64,000 nt of DNA from Kosakonia sp. BYX6 (GCF_038449125.1 NZ_CP151800.1:2204406-2268405), one strand, 5' to 3'. Counted from the first letter of the stretch, positions 23,607 through 37,624 are shown. A program made the numbers and translations. Notes: generated by a model not told the origin, from the letters alone.

Positions 23607-24191
23607 TTACTGGGCTTTGAAGGCATGCAGGCGGTTAGTGGCTTTCGTCAGACCTTCTTTCAGCCAAATTTCAGTGCAACGCGCCGCTTCGTCTACCGCT
23701 TCATCGATCAGTTTCTGCTCGGAAACCGGCGGTTTGCCTAGCACAAAACCGACAACTTTGTTTTTATCGCCCGGATGGCCGATTCCGACGCGCAAACGGT
23801 GGAAATTAGGGTTATTGCCCAATTTGCTGATGATATCTTTCAACCCGTTATGACCGCCGTGACCACCGCCCAGCTTAAACTTCGCCACGCCTGGAGGCAG
23901 ATCCAGCTCGTCGTGGGCAACGAGAATTTCATCCGGGTTGATGCGATAAAAGGTTGCCATCGCCGCGACGGCTTTACCACTCAGATTCATAAAGGTGGTA
24001 GGGACCAGCAGGCGCACATCTTCACCCGCCAGAGTGATGCGTGAAGTGAAGCCAAAAAACTTCGGCTCTTCGCGCAATGGCGCGCGGGAGCGTTCCGCCA
24101 GTAGATCTACATACCAGGCGCCCGCATTATGGCGTGTCGCGGCGTATTCCGCGCCAGGGTTTGCCAGCCCGACAATCAGTTTAATCGTCAC
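23607..24191 (-). CDS. pth: Peptidyl-tRNA hydrolase
   Basis: A 194-residue protein, the usual length. It cleaves the ester between peptide and tRNA in peptidyl-tRNAs that drop off ribosomes, an essential recycling step. The motifs are all present: [17 protein letters not shown] with the catalytic His and its Asn partner, [18 protein letters not shown] with the conserved Asp, and [12 protein letters not shown]. It is the first gene of the leftward pth-ychF pair, divergent from ychH. Confidence 0.98.
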   Translation of the reverse strand: MTIKLIVGLANPGAEYAATRHNAGAWYVDLLAERSRAPLREEPKFFGFTSRITLAGEDVRLLVPTTFMNLSGKAVAAMATFYRINPDEILVAHDELDLPPGVAKFKLGGGHGGHNGLKDIISKLGNNPNFHRLRVGIGHPGDKNKVVGFVLGKPPVSEQKLIDEAVDEAARCTEIWLKEGLTKATNRLHAFKAQ

Positions 24192-24462
24192 GTTCTCTTC
24201 CTGACCAGGTCAATGTCCGGCGCGTAGTTTACGTTGTGCAGCGCGCGTTGACAAAATTCTCACAGCGCAATGAAAGAAATTGAAATAATTGCGCCCATCA
24301 ATTATTCGAAGATCAGGTAGTTCATAGGGTTATATGTAAATTTGTGTTAGCCCGATATGTGTAATTGTGATCGCCCCCGCAACCGCTAAAACGGTCACTG
24401 CCTATACTTTGTTCACAAGGATTGGGGTTATCCCATCCAACCCATCGTTCCGGAGGTGACAG

Positions 24463-24738
24463 ATGAAACGCAAAAACGCTTCGTTACTCGGTAATGCGCT
24501 CATGGGGTTGGGGTTGGTCGTGATGGTTGTCGGCGTCGGTTACTCAATTTTGAACCAGCTTCCGCAGCTTAACCTGCCGCAATTTTTAGCCCACGGCGCT
24601 GTCCTGAGTATTTTCCTCGGCGCTGTTCTCTGGCTCGCAGGCGCGCGCGTAGGAGGCCATGAGCAGGTGTGCGATAAATACTGGTGGGTACGCCACTATG
24701 ACAAGCGCTGCCGCCGTGACCGACAAAATCACAGCTAA
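24463..24738 (+). CDS. ychH: Stress-induced inner-membrane protein YchH
   Basis: A 91-residue protein with two membrane helices (about residues 10-30 and 45-62) and a charged C-terminus (GHEQVCDKYWWVRHYDKRCR). It matches the E. coli YchH pattern and position, divergent from pth. YchH is a small membrane protein linked to cadmium, peroxide and biofilm stress. A strong ribosome site (ggaggtgac) precedes the ATG. The 271-base gap from pth (24192-24462) is regulatory; an imperfect CRP-like half-site (aattgtgatc) is visible near 24361-24371 but I do not claim it. Confidence 0.93.
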   Translation: MKRKNASLLGNALMGLGLVVMVVGVGYSILNQLPQLNLPQFLAHGAVLSIFLGAVLWLAGARVGGHEQVCDKYWWVRHYDKRCRRDRQNHS

Positions 24739-24757
24739 CAAGCACTAAAATTTCGAT

Positions 24758-24785
24758 AACGGTTCCTGCGGGAGCCGTTTTTTTT
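24758..24785 (+). terminator. Rho-independent terminator after ychH
   Basis: The stem AACGGTTCC/GGAGCCGTT (one G-T pair) with a four-base loop is followed by eight T residues, 20 bases after the ychH stop. Confidence 0.85.
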
Positions 24786-24853
24786 GCTATTTACTCTCTC
24801 ACTTAATGTGACGCCCGCAGTGCTGCAACGGCTCCTGCGGGCGATTGAAAGGA

Positions 24854-26533
24854 TTACACGTCAGCTAACGCGGCGTCGCGATTGGGGAAGAAAGCCAGTC
24901 GACCGGGGATTGGCTGGACGCCAGCGCGCGCCAGCGTGCGCAGCGGCTGAAACTCCAGGTTGCTGACGCGAAGCTCCGTGCCTTCCGGCAGGCGGCTGAC
25001 AAAGCGGCGGAATGCATCCAACCCACCGGCATCCAGCACCGGTACTGCATCCCATTTCAGCACCACAATGCGTTTGCCCGTGATACGTGTTTCCAGATCG
25101 CTGAACACGCCTTCTGCCGCGGCAAAAAACAGCGGGCCAATGACGCGAAGTACCAGCACGTCATCCGGTACGCTGACATTCACCGCCGCGAGGTGCGTCA
25201 TGCGCGCGATGCGGCGCATAAATAGCAGGGAAGCGAGCACAATCCCGACGCTTATCGCGATAACCATATCGAACAGCACCGTCAGCGACATACAGAGCAG
25301 CATCACCACAATGTCATCCGCGGGCGCGCGCCTAAGCAGGTCGATGACTTTGTGCGCCTCGCTCATATTCCACGCCACCATTAAGAGCAGCGCGGCCATG
25401 GCCGAGAGCGGCAGCCACGAAAGCAGGGGGGCCAGCGCCAGCAGCGCCAGGATCACTAATAGCGAATGGATTATCGCCGAAACCGGCGATGTCGCCCCGG
25501 CGCGCACGTTCGCGGCGGAACGGGCAATGGCCGCCGTGGCGGTAATGCCGCCGAAGAACGGCGCGACAAGGTTACCCAACCCTTGGCCAATCAATTCACT
25601 GTTGGCTTTATGTTTAGTGCCGGTCATGCCATCCAGCACCACCGCGCAGAGCAGGGATTCAATCGCCCCCAGCATCGCCATTGAAAAAGCGGCAGGCAGC
25701 AGAGCACGTAATGAATCCAGGCTGAGGGTAAATTGTGAACCGGGCAGATCCCACGGCAACACCAGTTGTGGAAGAAGCTGCGGAATACCATTGCCCTGGC
25801 TGCCATCGGCCAGCACGTAATGGAACTGCGAACCGATGGTGGCGACATCGCCGCCGAGAAGGTTAACGACCAGCATGACCGCGCAACCAGCCAGCAGCGC
25901 GGGCAAGTGGCCGGGCACACGTAAACGCAGGCGCGGCCAGAGGATCAGCGTGCCGAGGGTCACAATGCCGATGGCCGCATCACCGGGATTGAGGGTTGGC
26001 AACGCCATCACCAGCGCTCCCACTTTTTGCAGATAATGTTCCGGCACATGCGCCATTTGCAGGCCGAGAAAATCTTTGATCTGCATGGTACCGATGGTGA
26101 TGCCGATCCCGGAGGTAAAACCGAGGGTGACCGAGAGCGGAATGTATTCGATCAGACGGCCAAAACGCGCCAGCCCGAAAAGGATCAGAAACACGCCGGA
26201 CATCAGTGTCGCGACCAACAAACCCGAAAGGCCAAACTGCTGCGATACCGGGTAGAGAATGACCACAAACGCGGCGGTCGGGCCGGAAACGCTGTAGCGG
26301 GAACCGCCGCTCAGAGCAATGACAATACCGGCGACTGCCGCAGTATAAAGTCCGTATTGCGGCGCAACGCCGCTACCAATGGCCAGCGCCATTGCCAGAG
26401 GAATAGCAATAATGCCGACTGTTATCCCGGCAATCAGATCGCGGGTAAAGCGCGCGGCAGTATATTTCTCTTTCCAGCACGCATCGATAAACGCGCGAAA
26501 AGGCATGATATGAGGGGAAAGCAACTTGTTCAC
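24854..26533 (-). CDS. dauA: C4-dicarboxylate transporter DauA (SLC26A/SulP family)
   Basis: A 559-residue protein with the SulP transmembrane domain (about 14 helices, residues 25-425; signature [29 protein letters not shown]) and a C-terminal STAS domain (about 445-550; [35 protein letters not shown]). DauA is an aerobic succinate/fumarate/aspartate transporter active at acid pH in E. coli. Position between ychH and prs is conserved (formerly ychM). It is convergent with ychH. Confidence 0.95.
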   Translation of the reverse strand: MNKLLSPHIMPFRAFIDACWKEKYTAARFTRDLIAGITVGIIAIPLAMALAIGSGVAPQYGLYTAAVAGIVIALSGGSRYSVSGPTAAFVVILYPVSQQFGLSGLLVATLMSGVFLILFGLARFGRLIEYIPLSVTLGFTSGIGITIGTMQIKDFLGLQMAHVPEHYLQKVGALVMALPTLNPGDAAIGIVTLGTLILWPRLRLRVPGHLPALLAGCAVMLVVNLLGGDVATIGSQFHYVLADGSQGNGIPQLLPQLVLPWDLPGSQFTLSLDSLRALLPAAFSMAMLGAIESLLCAVVLDGMTGTKHKANSELIGQGLGNLVAPFFGGITATAAIARSAANVRAGATSPVSAIIHSLLVILALLALAPLLSWLPLSAMAALLLMVAWNMSEAHKVIDLLRRAPADDIVVMLLCMSLTVLFDMVIAISVGIVLASLLFMRRIARMTHLAAVNVSVPDDVLVLRVIGPLFFAAAEGVFSDLETRITGKRIVVLKWDAVPVLDAGGLDAFRRFVSRLPEGTELRVSNLEFQPLRTLARAGVQPIPGRLAFFPNRDAALADV

Positions 26534-26600
26534 AATGGTGATCGTCCGTGGGCGTCAGTTGTAAGGTCTTAATAAATCATACAAATAGTTTTTGGCGCTA

Positions 26601-26624
26601 AAAAAACCCGCCGGAGCGGGTTTG
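26601..26624 (-). terminator. Rho-independent terminator after prs
   Basis: On the minus strand, AACCCGC TCC GGCGGGTTTTTTT forms a GC-rich stem with a T run, 15 bases after the prs stop. It separates prs from dauA. Confidence 0.88.
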
Positions 26625-26638
26625 TTGTTCAGCATCGA

Positions 26639-27655
<1,017 letters not shown>

Positions 27656-27710
27656 CTATCCATGCGGTGTATTAAAGAGCACGATGCAACGTCTGGAACA
27701 AGTAACGTTG

Positions 27711-29266
<1,556 letters not shown>

Positions 29267-29398
29267 CTACGTTCAAGTTGTCTTAAATCATTAAAATACC
29301 AATTACTCCGAAAGGATAGTCTCTCTTTTATTGACTCCACTCATACTGTATGATGCGTCCAGTCTAACCTTATCAACGTTGGTACTATTCCCGCGCTC

Positions 29399-30655
29399 AT
29401 GACCCTTTTAGCACTTGGCATCAATCACAAAACGGCCCCCGTTTCGTTGCGAGAACGCATTGCATTTTCGCCGGAAACGCTTGACCAGGCTCTGGAAAGC
29501 CTGCTGTCACAGCCGATGGTGCAAGGTGGCGTAGTGCTGTCGACGTGTAACCGTACCGAACTCTATTTGAGCGTCGAAGAACGGGATAACTTACAAGAAG
29601 CGCTGGTGCGCTGGCTATGCGATTATCACCACCTGCGTGAAGAAGAAGTCCGCCAGAGCCTGTACTGGCACCAGGATAACGACGCCGTCAGCCATTTAAT
29701 GCGCGTGGCGAGCGGTCTGGACTCACTGGTGCTCGGCGAGCCGCAAATTCTCGGCCAGGTAAAAAAAGCCTTTGCCGATTCCCAACGTGGTCACGATAAC
29801 GCCAGCGATCTGGAACGTATGTTCCAGAAATCATTCTCCGTCGCCAAACGCGTGCGTACGGAAACCGATATCGGTGCCAGCGCTGTGTCTGTCGCCTTTG
29901 CCGCCTGTACGCTGGCGCGTCAAATCTTTGAATCTCTCTCTTCCGTCACAGTGCTACTGGTCGGCGCGGGTGAAACCATTGAACTGGTTGCTCGCCATCT
30001 GCGCGAACACAAAGTGCAGAAGATGATCATCGCGAACCGTACGCGTGAACGCGCGCAGGTACTGGCCGATGAAGTCGGTGCGGAAGTTATTTCCCTGAGC
30101 GATATCGATGAGCGCCTGAAAGACGCCGATATCGTCATTAGCTCGACCGCCAGCCCGCTGCCGATTATCGGTAAGGGGATGATGGAGCGGGCGATGAAAG
30201 CGCGGCGTAATCAGCCGGTGCTGTTGGTGGATATCGCCGTTCCGCGCGATGTCGAACCGGAAGTCGGTAAAGTCGCCAACGCCTATCTTTACAGCGTGGA
30301 TGACTTACAAAGCATCATTCAGCACAACCTGGCGCAGCGTAAAGCCGCTGCGGTGCAAGCGGAAACTATCGTTGCCCAGGAAACCAGTGAATTTATGGCC
30401 TGGCTGCGCGCGCAAAGCGCCAGCGAGACTATCCGTGAGTATCGCAGCCAGTCTGAAGATGTTCGCAATGAGCTGACCGCAAAAGCGCTTGCCGCGCTGG
30501 AGCAGGGCGGCGATCCGCAAACCATCATGCAAGACCTGGCGTGGAAACTCACCAACCGCTTGATTCACGCACCAACCAAATCTCTTCAGCAGGCCGCCCG
30601 TGACGGGGATGATGAGCGCCTGCATATTCTGCGCAACAGCCTCGGGCTGGATTAG
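29399..30655 (+). CDS. hemA: Glutamyl-tRNA reductase
   Basis: A 418-residue protein. It reduces Glu-tRNA to glutamate-1-semialdehyde, the first step of the C5 haem pathway. The catalytic Cys50 lies in [12 protein letters not shown]. The NADPH domain has [20 protein letters not shown], and the C-terminal dimerisation domain has [13 protein letters not shown]. The N-terminus ([10 protein letters not shown]) is that of E. coli HemA, where Lys residues there target it to proteolysis. It begins the hemA-prfA-prmC-sirB2-sirB1-kdsA operon; prfA starts 39 bases downstream. Confidence 0.98.
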   Translation: MTLLALGINHKTAPVSLRERIAFSPETLDQALESLLSQPMVQGGVVLSTCNRTELYLSVEERDNLQEALVRWLCDYHHLREEEVRQSLYWHQDNDAVSHLMRVASGLDSLVLGEPQILGQVKKAFADSQRGHDNASDLERMFQKSFSVAKRVRTETDIGASAVSVAFAACTLARQIFESLSSVTVLLVGAGETIELVARHLREHKVQKMIIANRTRERAQVLADEVGAEVISLSDIDERLKDADIVISSTASPLPIIGKGMMERAMKARRNQPVLLVDIAVPRDVEPEVGKVANAYLYSVDDLQSIIQHNLAQRKAAAVQAETIVAQETSEFMAWLRAQSASETIREYRSQSEDVRNELTAKALAALEQGGDPQTIMQDLAWKLTNRLIHAPTKSLQQAARDGDDERLHILRNSLGLD

Positions 30656-30694
30656 CACAACACTCTCTTATTATTAAAAGGTGCATTTACGCCT

Positions 30695-31777
30695 ATGAAG
30701 CCTTCTATCGTTGCCAAACTGGAAGCCCTGCATGAACGTCATGAAGAAGTTCAGGCGCTGCTGGGTGACGCGCAAACTATTGCCGATCAGGACCGCTTTC
30801 GCGCCCTGTCGCGTGAATATGCGCAGCTGAGCGACGTATCACGCTGCTTTACTGACTGGCAACAGGTTCAGGAAGATATTGAAACCGCACAGATGCTGCT
30901 CGATGACCCGGAAATGCGCGACATGGCGCAGGAAGAGTTGCGTGATGCGAAAGAAAAAGGTGAGCAGCTCGAACAGCATTTGCAGGTCTTGTTGCTACCA
31001 AAAGATCCCGACGATGAACGCAATGCGTTTGTCGAAGTGCGCGCCGGAACGGGTGGTGACGAAGCCGCGCTGTTTGCCGGGGATCTGTTCCGTATGTATA
31101 GCCGTTATGCTGAAGCCCGCCGCTGGCGCGTGGAAATCATGAGCGCCAACGAAGGTGAACATGGCGGTTATAAAGAAGTGATCGCCAAAATCAGCGGCGA
31201 GGGTGTTTATGGCCGTCTGAAATTTGAATCCGGTGGTCATCGCGTACAGCGCGTACCGGCCACCGAATCTCAAGGGCGTATTCACACTTCCGCCTGTACC
31301 GTGGCCGTTATGCCGGAGTTGCCGGAAGCCGAACTGCCGGATATCAGCCCAACCGATCTGCGTATTGATACGTTTCGTTCTTCCGGGGCGGGCGGTCAGC
31401 ACGTTAACACCACCGATTCCGCCATCCGTATTACCCATTTGCCAACCGGTATTGTGGTTGAGTGCCAGGATGAGCGTTCACAGCATAAAAACAAAGCCAA
31501 AGCGTTGGCGGTGCTAGGTGCGCGCATTCGCGCGGCAGAGATGGCGAAACGTCAGCAGGCGGAAGCGTCTACGCGCCGTAACCTGCTTGGCAGCGGCGAT
31601 CGCAGCGATCGTAACCGCACCTATAACTTCCCGCAGGGACGCGTAACCGATCACCGCATCAACCTGACGCTCTATCGCCTGGACGAAGTGATGGAAGGCA
31701 AGCTCGATATGTTGATCGAACCCATTGTGCAGGAATACCAGGCCGACCAACTGGCGGCGCTTTCCGAGCAGGACTAA
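30695..31777 (+). CDS. prfA: Peptide chain release factor RF1
   Basis: A 360-residue class I release factor for UAA and UAG codons. The stop-codon recognition tripeptide PAT is seen in [15 protein letters not shown], the RF1 form rather than the SPF of RF2. The universal GGQ lies in [20 protein letters not shown], methylated on Gln by PrmC. The stop overlaps the prmC start (TAATG), which couples the enzyme to its substrate. Confidence 0.98.
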   Translation: MKPSIVAKLEALHERHEEVQALLGDAQTIADQDRFRALSREYAQLSDVSRCFTDWQQVQEDIETAQMLLDDPEMRDMAQEELRDAKEKGEQLEQHLQVLLLPKDPDDERNAFVEVRAGTGGDEAALFAGDLFRMYSRYAEARRWRVEIMSANEGEHGGYKEVIAKISGEGVYGRLKFESGGHRVQRVPATESQGRIHTSACTVAVMPELPEAELPDISPTDLRIDTFRSSGAGGQHVNTTDSAIRITHLPTGIVVECQDERSQHKNKAKALAVLGARIRAAEMAKRQQAEASTRRNLLGSGDRSDRNRTYNFPQGRVTDHRINLTLYRLDEVMEGKLDMLIEPIVQEYQADQLAALSEQD

Positions 31778-32616
31778 TGGATTATCAACAATGGTTACGC
31801 GAAGCCGTCAGCCAATTGCCGGCGAGTGAAAGCCCGCGGCGTGATGCCGAAATTTTGCTGGGTTTTGTGACCGGCAAAACGCGGACGTTTATTCTCGCCT
31901 TTGGTGAAACGCCGCTGAGCGCCGACCAGCAGCAACAGTTGGCAACGTTACTGGCCCGTCGCGCGCGCGGCGAGCCGGTGGCGCATCTGGTCGGGGAACG
32001 GGAATTTTGGTCACTGCCACTGTTTGTCTCACCGGCCACGCTTATTCCACGCCCGGATACCGAATGTCTGGTCGAGCAGGCGCTGAGCCGTCTTCCTGCT
32101 TCGCCGTGCCGCATTCTCGATTTGGGTACCGGCACCGGCGCGATTGCGCTGGCGCTGGCGAGTGAACGCCCGGATTGCCACGTCATCGCTGTTGATGTGA
32201 TTCCGGAAGCGGTGGCACTGGCGCAGCGCAATGCGGCGCATCTTGGCATGAACAACGTCGAGATTTTGCAAAGCAGCTGGTTTAGCGCGCTGGATGGGCA
32301 GCCATTCTCCCTTATTGTCAGCAATCCTCCCTATATTGATGAGCAGGATCCGCATCTTGCGCAGGGCGATGTGCGTTTTGAGCCATTAACTGCGCTGGTG
32401 GCAGCGGAAAATGGGCTGGCGGATCTGCACAGCATTATTGCCGACGCTCGCCAATATTTGCAGGCGGGAGGTTGGTTGCTTCTGGAGCATGGCTGGCAGC
32501 AGGGCGCAGCCGTGCGAGAGATTTTCGAACGCTATGGCTGGCAGCAGGTGGAAACCTGCCGGGATTACGGTGGTAACGAACGCCTGACGCTGGGGCAAAA
32601 GCCTTCACAGGAGTGA
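31777..32616 (+). CDS. prmC: Release factor glutamine N5-methyltransferase
   Basis: A 279-residue SAM-dependent methyltransferase that methylates the GGQ glutamine of RF1 and RF2. It has an N-terminal helical domain, the SAM-binding motif ILDLGTGTGAIALALASERP and the catalytic/substrate motif VSNPPYIDEQD. It overlaps prfA by one base and is followed by sirB2 after six bases. Confidence 0.97.
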   Translation: MDYQQWLREAVSQLPASESPRRDAEILLGFVTGKTRTFILAFGETPLSADQQQQLATLLARRARGEPVAHLVGEREFWSLPLFVSPATLIPRPDTECLVEQALSRLPASPCRILDLGTGTGAIALALASERPDCHVIAVDVIPEAVALAQRNAAHLGMNNVEILQSSWFSALDGQPFSLIVSNPPYIDEQDPHLAQGDVRFEPLTALVAAENGLADLHSIIADARQYLQAGGWLLLEHGWQQGAAVREIFERYGWQQVETCRDYGGNERLTLGQKPSQE

Positions 32617-32622
32617 CATGCG

Positions 32623-33015
32623 ATGAGCGGCTTTAACATCCTGATTATTCTGCATTTGACGTCGGTGGCGCTGACCATTAGCCTGTTTGTTTTACGTTAC
32701 TGGTGGCGTTGGTCGAATAACCCACGCATCAACGCGCGCTGGGTGCGGGTTGTGCCGCACAGTGTGGACACCGTGTTGTTCCTGAGCGGAGCGGGGTTGA
32801 TGTGGGTTACGGGTTATTTACCGTTGACTTCACAAGGCGCATGGCTGACTGAAAAGCTGTTTGGCGTTATCATCTACATCGTTTTGGGTTTTATTGCGCT
32901 GGGCCGATATCGCCCGCGCAGCCAGCAAACCGGTTTTATCGCCTTTTTGCTGGGGCTGGTGGTGCTGTACATCATCATTAAACTCGCCGCCACAAAAGTA
33001 CCGATACTGGGGTAA
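32623..33015 (+). CDS. sirB2: Inner-membrane protein SirB2 family (YchQ)
   Basis: A 130-residue protein with four membrane helices and the SirB family layout. Position between prmC and sirB1 is conserved. In Salmonella the sirB locus was reported to affect invasion-gene expression; the biochemical role is unknown. Only six bases separate it from prmC. Confidence 0.93.
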   Translation: MSGFNILIILHLTSVALTISLFVLRYWWRWSNNPRINARWVRVVPHSVDTVLFLSGAGLMWVTGYLPLTSQGAWLTEKLFGVIIYIVLGFIALGRYRPRSQQTGFIAFLLGLVVLYIIIKLAATKVPILG

Positions 33016-33018
33016 GAC

Positions 33019-33828
33019 ATGAGGTCGTTAGCTGATTTCGAATTTAACAAAGCGCCGTTATGCGACGGGATGATCCTCGTTTCCGAGCTGATTCGCGATG
33101 ATTTTTCTTCACAGTATGTGCAAGACGAACTGGAGCGGTTGCTCAGCCTTGCGCGTGAGGAGATCAGTCAGGCGAAGCCTCAGGACTGGCAACTGGAAAA
33201 ACTCGTTGAGCTGTTTTACGGCGAATGGGGCTTCAAAGATACCCGTGGTGTCTACCGTTTATCCGACGCGCTGTGGCTTGATAAGGTGCTGCAAAATCGC
33301 CAGGGCAGCGCGGTGTCGCTGGGCGCGATTTTACTGTGGGTTGCCGGGCGGCTGGATATTCCGCTGACGCCGGTGATTTTCCCGACGCAGCTGATTCTGC
33401 GTGCCGAATGGCTGGACGGCGAAATGTGGCTGATCAACCCGTTTAACGGCGACACGCTGGATGAACACACACTGGAAGTGTGGCTGAAAGGCAATATCAG
33501 CCCGGTGGCCGAGCTGTTTAACGAGGATCTTGATGAAGCCGACAACGCTGAAGTGATCCGCAAATTGCTGGATACGCTCAAGTCGGCATTAATGGAAGAG
33601 CAGCAGATGGAGCTGGCGTTGCGCGCCAGTGAAGCGTTATTGCAGTTCAACCCGGAAGATCCCTATGAGATCCGCGATCGCGGGCTGATTTACGCGCAGC
33701 TCGATTGCGACCATGTGGCGCTGCATGATTTAAGCTATTTTGTGGAGCAGTGCCCGGAAGATCCGATCAGTGAAATGATCCGCGCGCAAATCAATACGAT
33801 TTCACACAAACAGATTACCCTGCATTAA
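33019..33828 (+). CDS. sirB1: SirB1 family protein (YchA; transglutaminase-like fold with TPR)
   Basis: A 269-residue soluble protein. The N-terminal part (LERLLSLAREEISQAKPQDW, QGSAVSLGAILLWVAGRLDI) has the SirB1/transglutaminase-like pattern, and the C-terminus (LALRASEALLQFNPEDPYEI, RGLIYAQLDCDHVALHDLSY) is TPR-like. The usual catalytic Cys is not evident (GSAVSLG where a Cys may occur), so it is probably non-enzymatic. It lies three bases after sirB2 and 26 bases before kdsA. Confidence 0.94.
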   Translation: MRSLADFEFNKAPLCDGMILVSELIRDDFSSQYVQDELERLLSLAREEISQAKPQDWQLEKLVELFYGEWGFKDTRGVYRLSDALWLDKVLQNRQGSAVSLGAILLWVAGRLDIPLTPVIFPTQLILRAEWLDGEMWLINPFNGDTLDEHTLEVWLKGNISPVAELFNEDLDEADNAEVIRKLLDTLKSALMEEQQMELALRASEALLQFNPEDPYEIRDRGLIYAQLDCDHVALHDLSYFVEQCPEDPISEMIRAQINTISHKQITLH

Positions 33829-33845
33829 GCATTCACACTCGATAA

Positions 33846-34709
<864 letters not shown>

Positions 34710-34712
34710 GAG

Positions 34713-34738
34713 AAACCCCGCGAAAGCGGGGTTTTTTG
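34713..34738 (+). terminator. Rho-independent terminator after kdsA
   Basis: The stem AACCCCGC/GCGGGGTT with loop GAAA is followed by a run of T residues, directly after the kdsA stop. Confidence 0.93.
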
Positions 34739-34754
34739 TTCTGGTGACAGGCCG

Positions 34755-35648
34755 TTATGAACGTGCGTAATGGCTGGGCGGCTGCCCGACATGCCGGTTG
34801 AACGCCACGCTGAATGTGCTGGTCGAGCCGTAGCCCACACGTTCCGCAACCTCCGATACTGACAGTTGATCACCACGCAGCAAATCCTTTGCGACGGCCA
34901 TGCGCCAGGCAAGCAGATACTGCATCGGCGCTACCCCCACCAGGCGCGTAAAGCGCTCAAAGAATACGGAGCGCGAAAGAACCGCGATTTTCGCCAGCTC
35001 ATCAATGCTCCAGGCGTGAGCGATACGTTCATGCATCTGCCTCAGAGCGCGAGCAAGGCGTTCATCCGCTAAACCGCGTAACAGCCCGGGCGGAGCGCTC
35101 CCGGCTGCGGCCGAGCGCATGGCCTCCACCAGCAACAATTCTGGCAATCTGGACAGCATAAACTCGCTGCCTGGCTTCTGCTCTGCGGATTCTTCCGCCA
35201 CCATCTGCACAAGCTGCGATAAACGAAGCGATTCCCGGACGTGGACCACACTGGGCAGCAGCGAAACCAGCAGGCCCGGATCGGCACAATCAAACAGAAA
35301 AGCCCCGCCCATTGCGCGCATATCCGGGGAACCGCCTTGTTCGCCATAACGAATCTCGCTGTGCAGGCTCGCGACTTGATGAGGATCGAGATAAACCGGG
35401 GGCGCAGGGACGAAGCTCGACAGGATGAAGGCGGGTGTTGTAGGCAGCAGGATGAAATCACCGGCGCACAGAGTAACGGGTTCATGTCCGTCCACCGTAA
35501 GCTGGCAGCTTCCTTCCAGCATGATGCAGAAACTGGGTAAACCGTATTCAAAATAACGCACGGCCCAGTTACCTTTGCCGCTGATGATATTGGCAAAGGC
35601 CGCACCCGGATGGAGTAGCCGAACGACTTCTGAAAGCGGATCGCTCAT
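34755..35648 (-). CDS. AraC-family transcription regulator with cupin domain
   Basis: A 297-residue protein starting MSDPLSEVVRLLHPGAAFAN, a start common to this subfamily; an upstream in-frame ATG at 35693 would add 15 residues. The N-terminal cupin_6 effector domain (about 5-190; GSCQLTVDGHEPVTLCAGDF) is followed by a C-terminal double helix-turn-helix (about 205-297; WSIDELAKIAVLSRSVFFER, LSVSEVAERVGYGSTSTFSV). It is divergent from the short-chain dehydrogenase at 35749 with a 100-base gap, so it most likely controls that gene. This pair is absent from the E. coli kdsA-chaA interval, which instead holds ldr toxin genes. Confidence 0.88.
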   Translation of the reverse strand: MSDPLSEVVRLLHPGAAFANIISGKGNWAVRYFEYGLPSFCIMLEGSCQLTVDGHEPVTLCAGDFILLPTTPAFILSSFVPAPPVYLDPHQVASLHSEIRYGEQGGSPDMRAMGGAFLFDCADPGLLVSLLPSVVHVRESLRLSQLVQMVAEESAEQKPGSEFMLSRLPELLLVEAMRSAAAGSAPPGLLRGLADERLARALRQMHERIAHAWSIDELAKIAVLSRSVFFERFTRLVGVAPMQYLLAWRMAVAKDLLRGDQLSVSEVAERVGYGSTSTFSVAFNRHVGQPPSHYARS

Positions 35649-35748
35649 TTCAGGACTCTCGCTAAATAAAAACGGACGATGCATTATCGGCAATCCGGCG
35701 GCGTACGTCTATTGTTCAGGTTGAGCTAACCCACACCTGGAGCCTGCA

Positions 35749-36483
35749 ATGAAAACTGTACTGATCACCGGCTGTTCATCCGGCTATGGCCTGGAAACGG
35801 CCCGCTATTTCCTCAAACAAGGCTGGAAAGTCATCGCCACCATGCGCACGCCTCAGGAGGCGTTATTTCCCGCTTCCGCGAACCTGCGCATGCTGCCACT
35901 GGATGTGACGAAACCCGACAGCATCGCTTCTGCCCTCGACGCAGCCGGCCCGATTGACGTGCTGGTGAATAACGCCGGGATCGGCCTGTTCGGCGCGTTT
36001 GAGGTCACGCCTATGTCCACCGTACGCGAGATCTTCGAGACCAATACTTTCGGCGTGATGGCGATGTGCCAGGCGGTGATCCCGCAGTTTCGGGCGAGTC
36101 GGGCGGGCACCATCGTCAACGTCACGTCAAGCGCCACGCTGGCTCCGTATCCACTGGTAGCGGCCTACACGGCCAGCAAGAGCGCTATTGAAGGGTTTAC
36201 CGCCTCACTGGAACCTGAACTAAGGCACTTCGGCGTACGGGTCAAACTGGTGGAGCCGGGTTATGGTCCGACGACCCGTTTTGCCGCCAATGGTCAGCAG
36301 CGTATGCAGGGACTGATATCCGAAGCCTATGAACCTTTCGCCCGCAGTGTCTTTGCCGGCTACGAAACGTTTTCGGTATTTACCCGGGAAATCGAGGTCG
36401 CCGAAGCCGTGTTTAGGGCTGCGAGCAGGGGGGAGGATCAGCTTCGTTTCCGGGCGGGGGCCGATGCTCTGGCACTTCCCTGA
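35749..36483 (+). CDS. Short-chain dehydrogenase/reductase (classical SDR)
   Basis: A 244-residue protein. The Rossmann cofactor motif TGCSSGYG is at residues 7-14, NNAGIGLFG follows, and the catalytic Ser plus YTASK (Tyr-x3-Lys) are in SSATLAPYPLVAAYTASKSA. An arginine and methionine after the second strand (ATMRTP) suggest NADP preference. The substrate is unknown. It is divergent from the AraC regulator and convergent with chaA. The classical SDR call is firm; the pathway is not known. Confidence 0.88.
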   Translation: MKTVLITGCSSGYGLETARYFLKQGWKVIATMRTPQEALFPASANLRMLPLDVTKPDSIASALDAAGPIDVLVNNAGIGLFGAFEVTPMSTVREIFETNTFGVMAMCQAVIPQFRASRAGTIVNVTSSATLAPYPLVAAYTASKSAIEGFTASLEPELRHFGVRVKLVEPGYGPTTRFAANGQQRMQGLISEAYEPFARSVFAGYETFSVFTREIEVAEAVFRAASRGEDQLRFRAGADALALP

Positions 36484-36523
36484 GCGCCACAACCGGAGGC
36501 GTATTGCGCGCCTCCGGTCATCA

Positions 36524-37624
36524 TCAGGCAAATATGGTCATGAGATAAGCCGCAAACAATGCCATATGCGCCGCGCCGTTGAGCACATTGGTGCGGCCGG
36601 TCGAAAACGAAATCTGGCAGAGCAGCAAAGAGGCCACCATCACAATCATTTCCGGCGCGCCAAGACCAAACACCAGATGGTTACCGGTAATCCATGCGAT
36701 AAGCGTCACTACTGGTACGGTCAAGGAAATGGTCGCCAGCACCGAACCGAAAAAGAGATTCATCGCCCGCTGGACCTGATTATTCAGCACCGCTTTCAGA
36801 GCACCCAGACCTTCCGGCGAAAGGATCAGCAACGCCACCAAGAACCCGGTAAAAGCCACCGGCGCGTTCAGTTCCGTTAACAGGGCTTCCAGCGGTTGCG
36901 CATTCATTTTGGTCACGGCAATGACCGCAATCAGGTGCACAATCAGCCACGCGGTATGCCACAAATTGCCGTGTGCGGAAGGTTTACCGTGGTGCGGATC
37001 GTCGTCATCGCTGTCGTCTTCGTGCTCATAAACAAACAGGCTCTGATGAGTTTTGGTCTGGATCAGCAGGAAGACGCCATACATTGCCGCTGAAATCACC
37101 GCCACTAACAGTGACTGACCAATCGTGAAATTGGCTTCCGGCAGCGCCATCGGGAAGACCAGCACAATAATCGACAGTGGAAAGAGGGCAATCAGATACT
37201 GCTTGATACCAAACAGATTCATGTACTGGGTGGCAAATTTGCGGCCGCCCAATAACAGTGAAAAGCCGACCAAACCGCCGGTCACAATCATGATGATGGA
37301 GTAGAGCGTATCGCGCATCAGCGTTGGCGCAGCGTCGCCGGTTGCCATCAACGCGGAAATTAGACTTACCTCAAGAATAACTACCGAAAGGCTGAGGATC
37401 AGTGAACCGTAAGGTTCCCCCAGGCGATGCGCGAGAACGTCGGCGTGACGTACCACGCTAAATGCACTGGCTAAAATTCCCACCAGCGCCAGAAGGTTTA
37501 TGCCAACTACCACCGGCAGCGACTGCGAACTTCCCCAAAAGAGCAGCACGGCCAGCGCCAGTACCGGGAAAATGAGGGATGTCTCCTTGTGGCGGGTTTT
37601 AACCGCCTCATGCGTTGTTGTCAT
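36524..37624 (-). CDS. chaA: Na+(K+, Ca2+)/H+ antiporter ChaA
   Basis: A 366-residue membrane protein of the CaCA family with about 11 helices. Repeated alpha motifs are visible around RLGEPYGSLILSLSVVILEV and in the second half LLILSPEGLGALKAVLNNQ. A charged His/Asp loop (HEDDSDDDDPHHGK) lies between the two halves. In E. coli it exports Na+, Ca2+ and K+ at alkaline pH. It is divergent from chaB, with an AT-rich 274-base gap (37625-37898). Confidence 0.95.
   Translation of the reverse strand: MTTTHEAVKTRHKETSLIFPVLALAVLLFWGSSQSLPVVVGINLLALVGILASAFSVVRHADVLAHRLGEPYGSLILSLSVVILEVSLISALMATGDAAPTLMRDTLYSIIMIVTGGLVGFSLLLGGRKFATQYMNLFGIKQYLIALFPLSIIVLVFPMALPEANFTIGQSLLVAVISAAMYGVFLLIQTKTHQSLFVYEHEDDSDDDDPHHGKPSAHGNLWHTAWLIVHLIAVIAVTKMNAQPLEALLTELNAPVAFTGFLVALLILSPEGLGALKAVLNNQVQRAMNLFFGSVLATISLTVPVVTLIAWITGNHLVFGLGAPEMIVMVASLLLCQISFSTGRTNVLNGAAHMALFAAYLMTIFA

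Noticed and set aside
24361-24375. CRP site upstream of ychH
   Set aside because: Only one half-site (TGTGATC) is good; the other half does not match well enough to claim.
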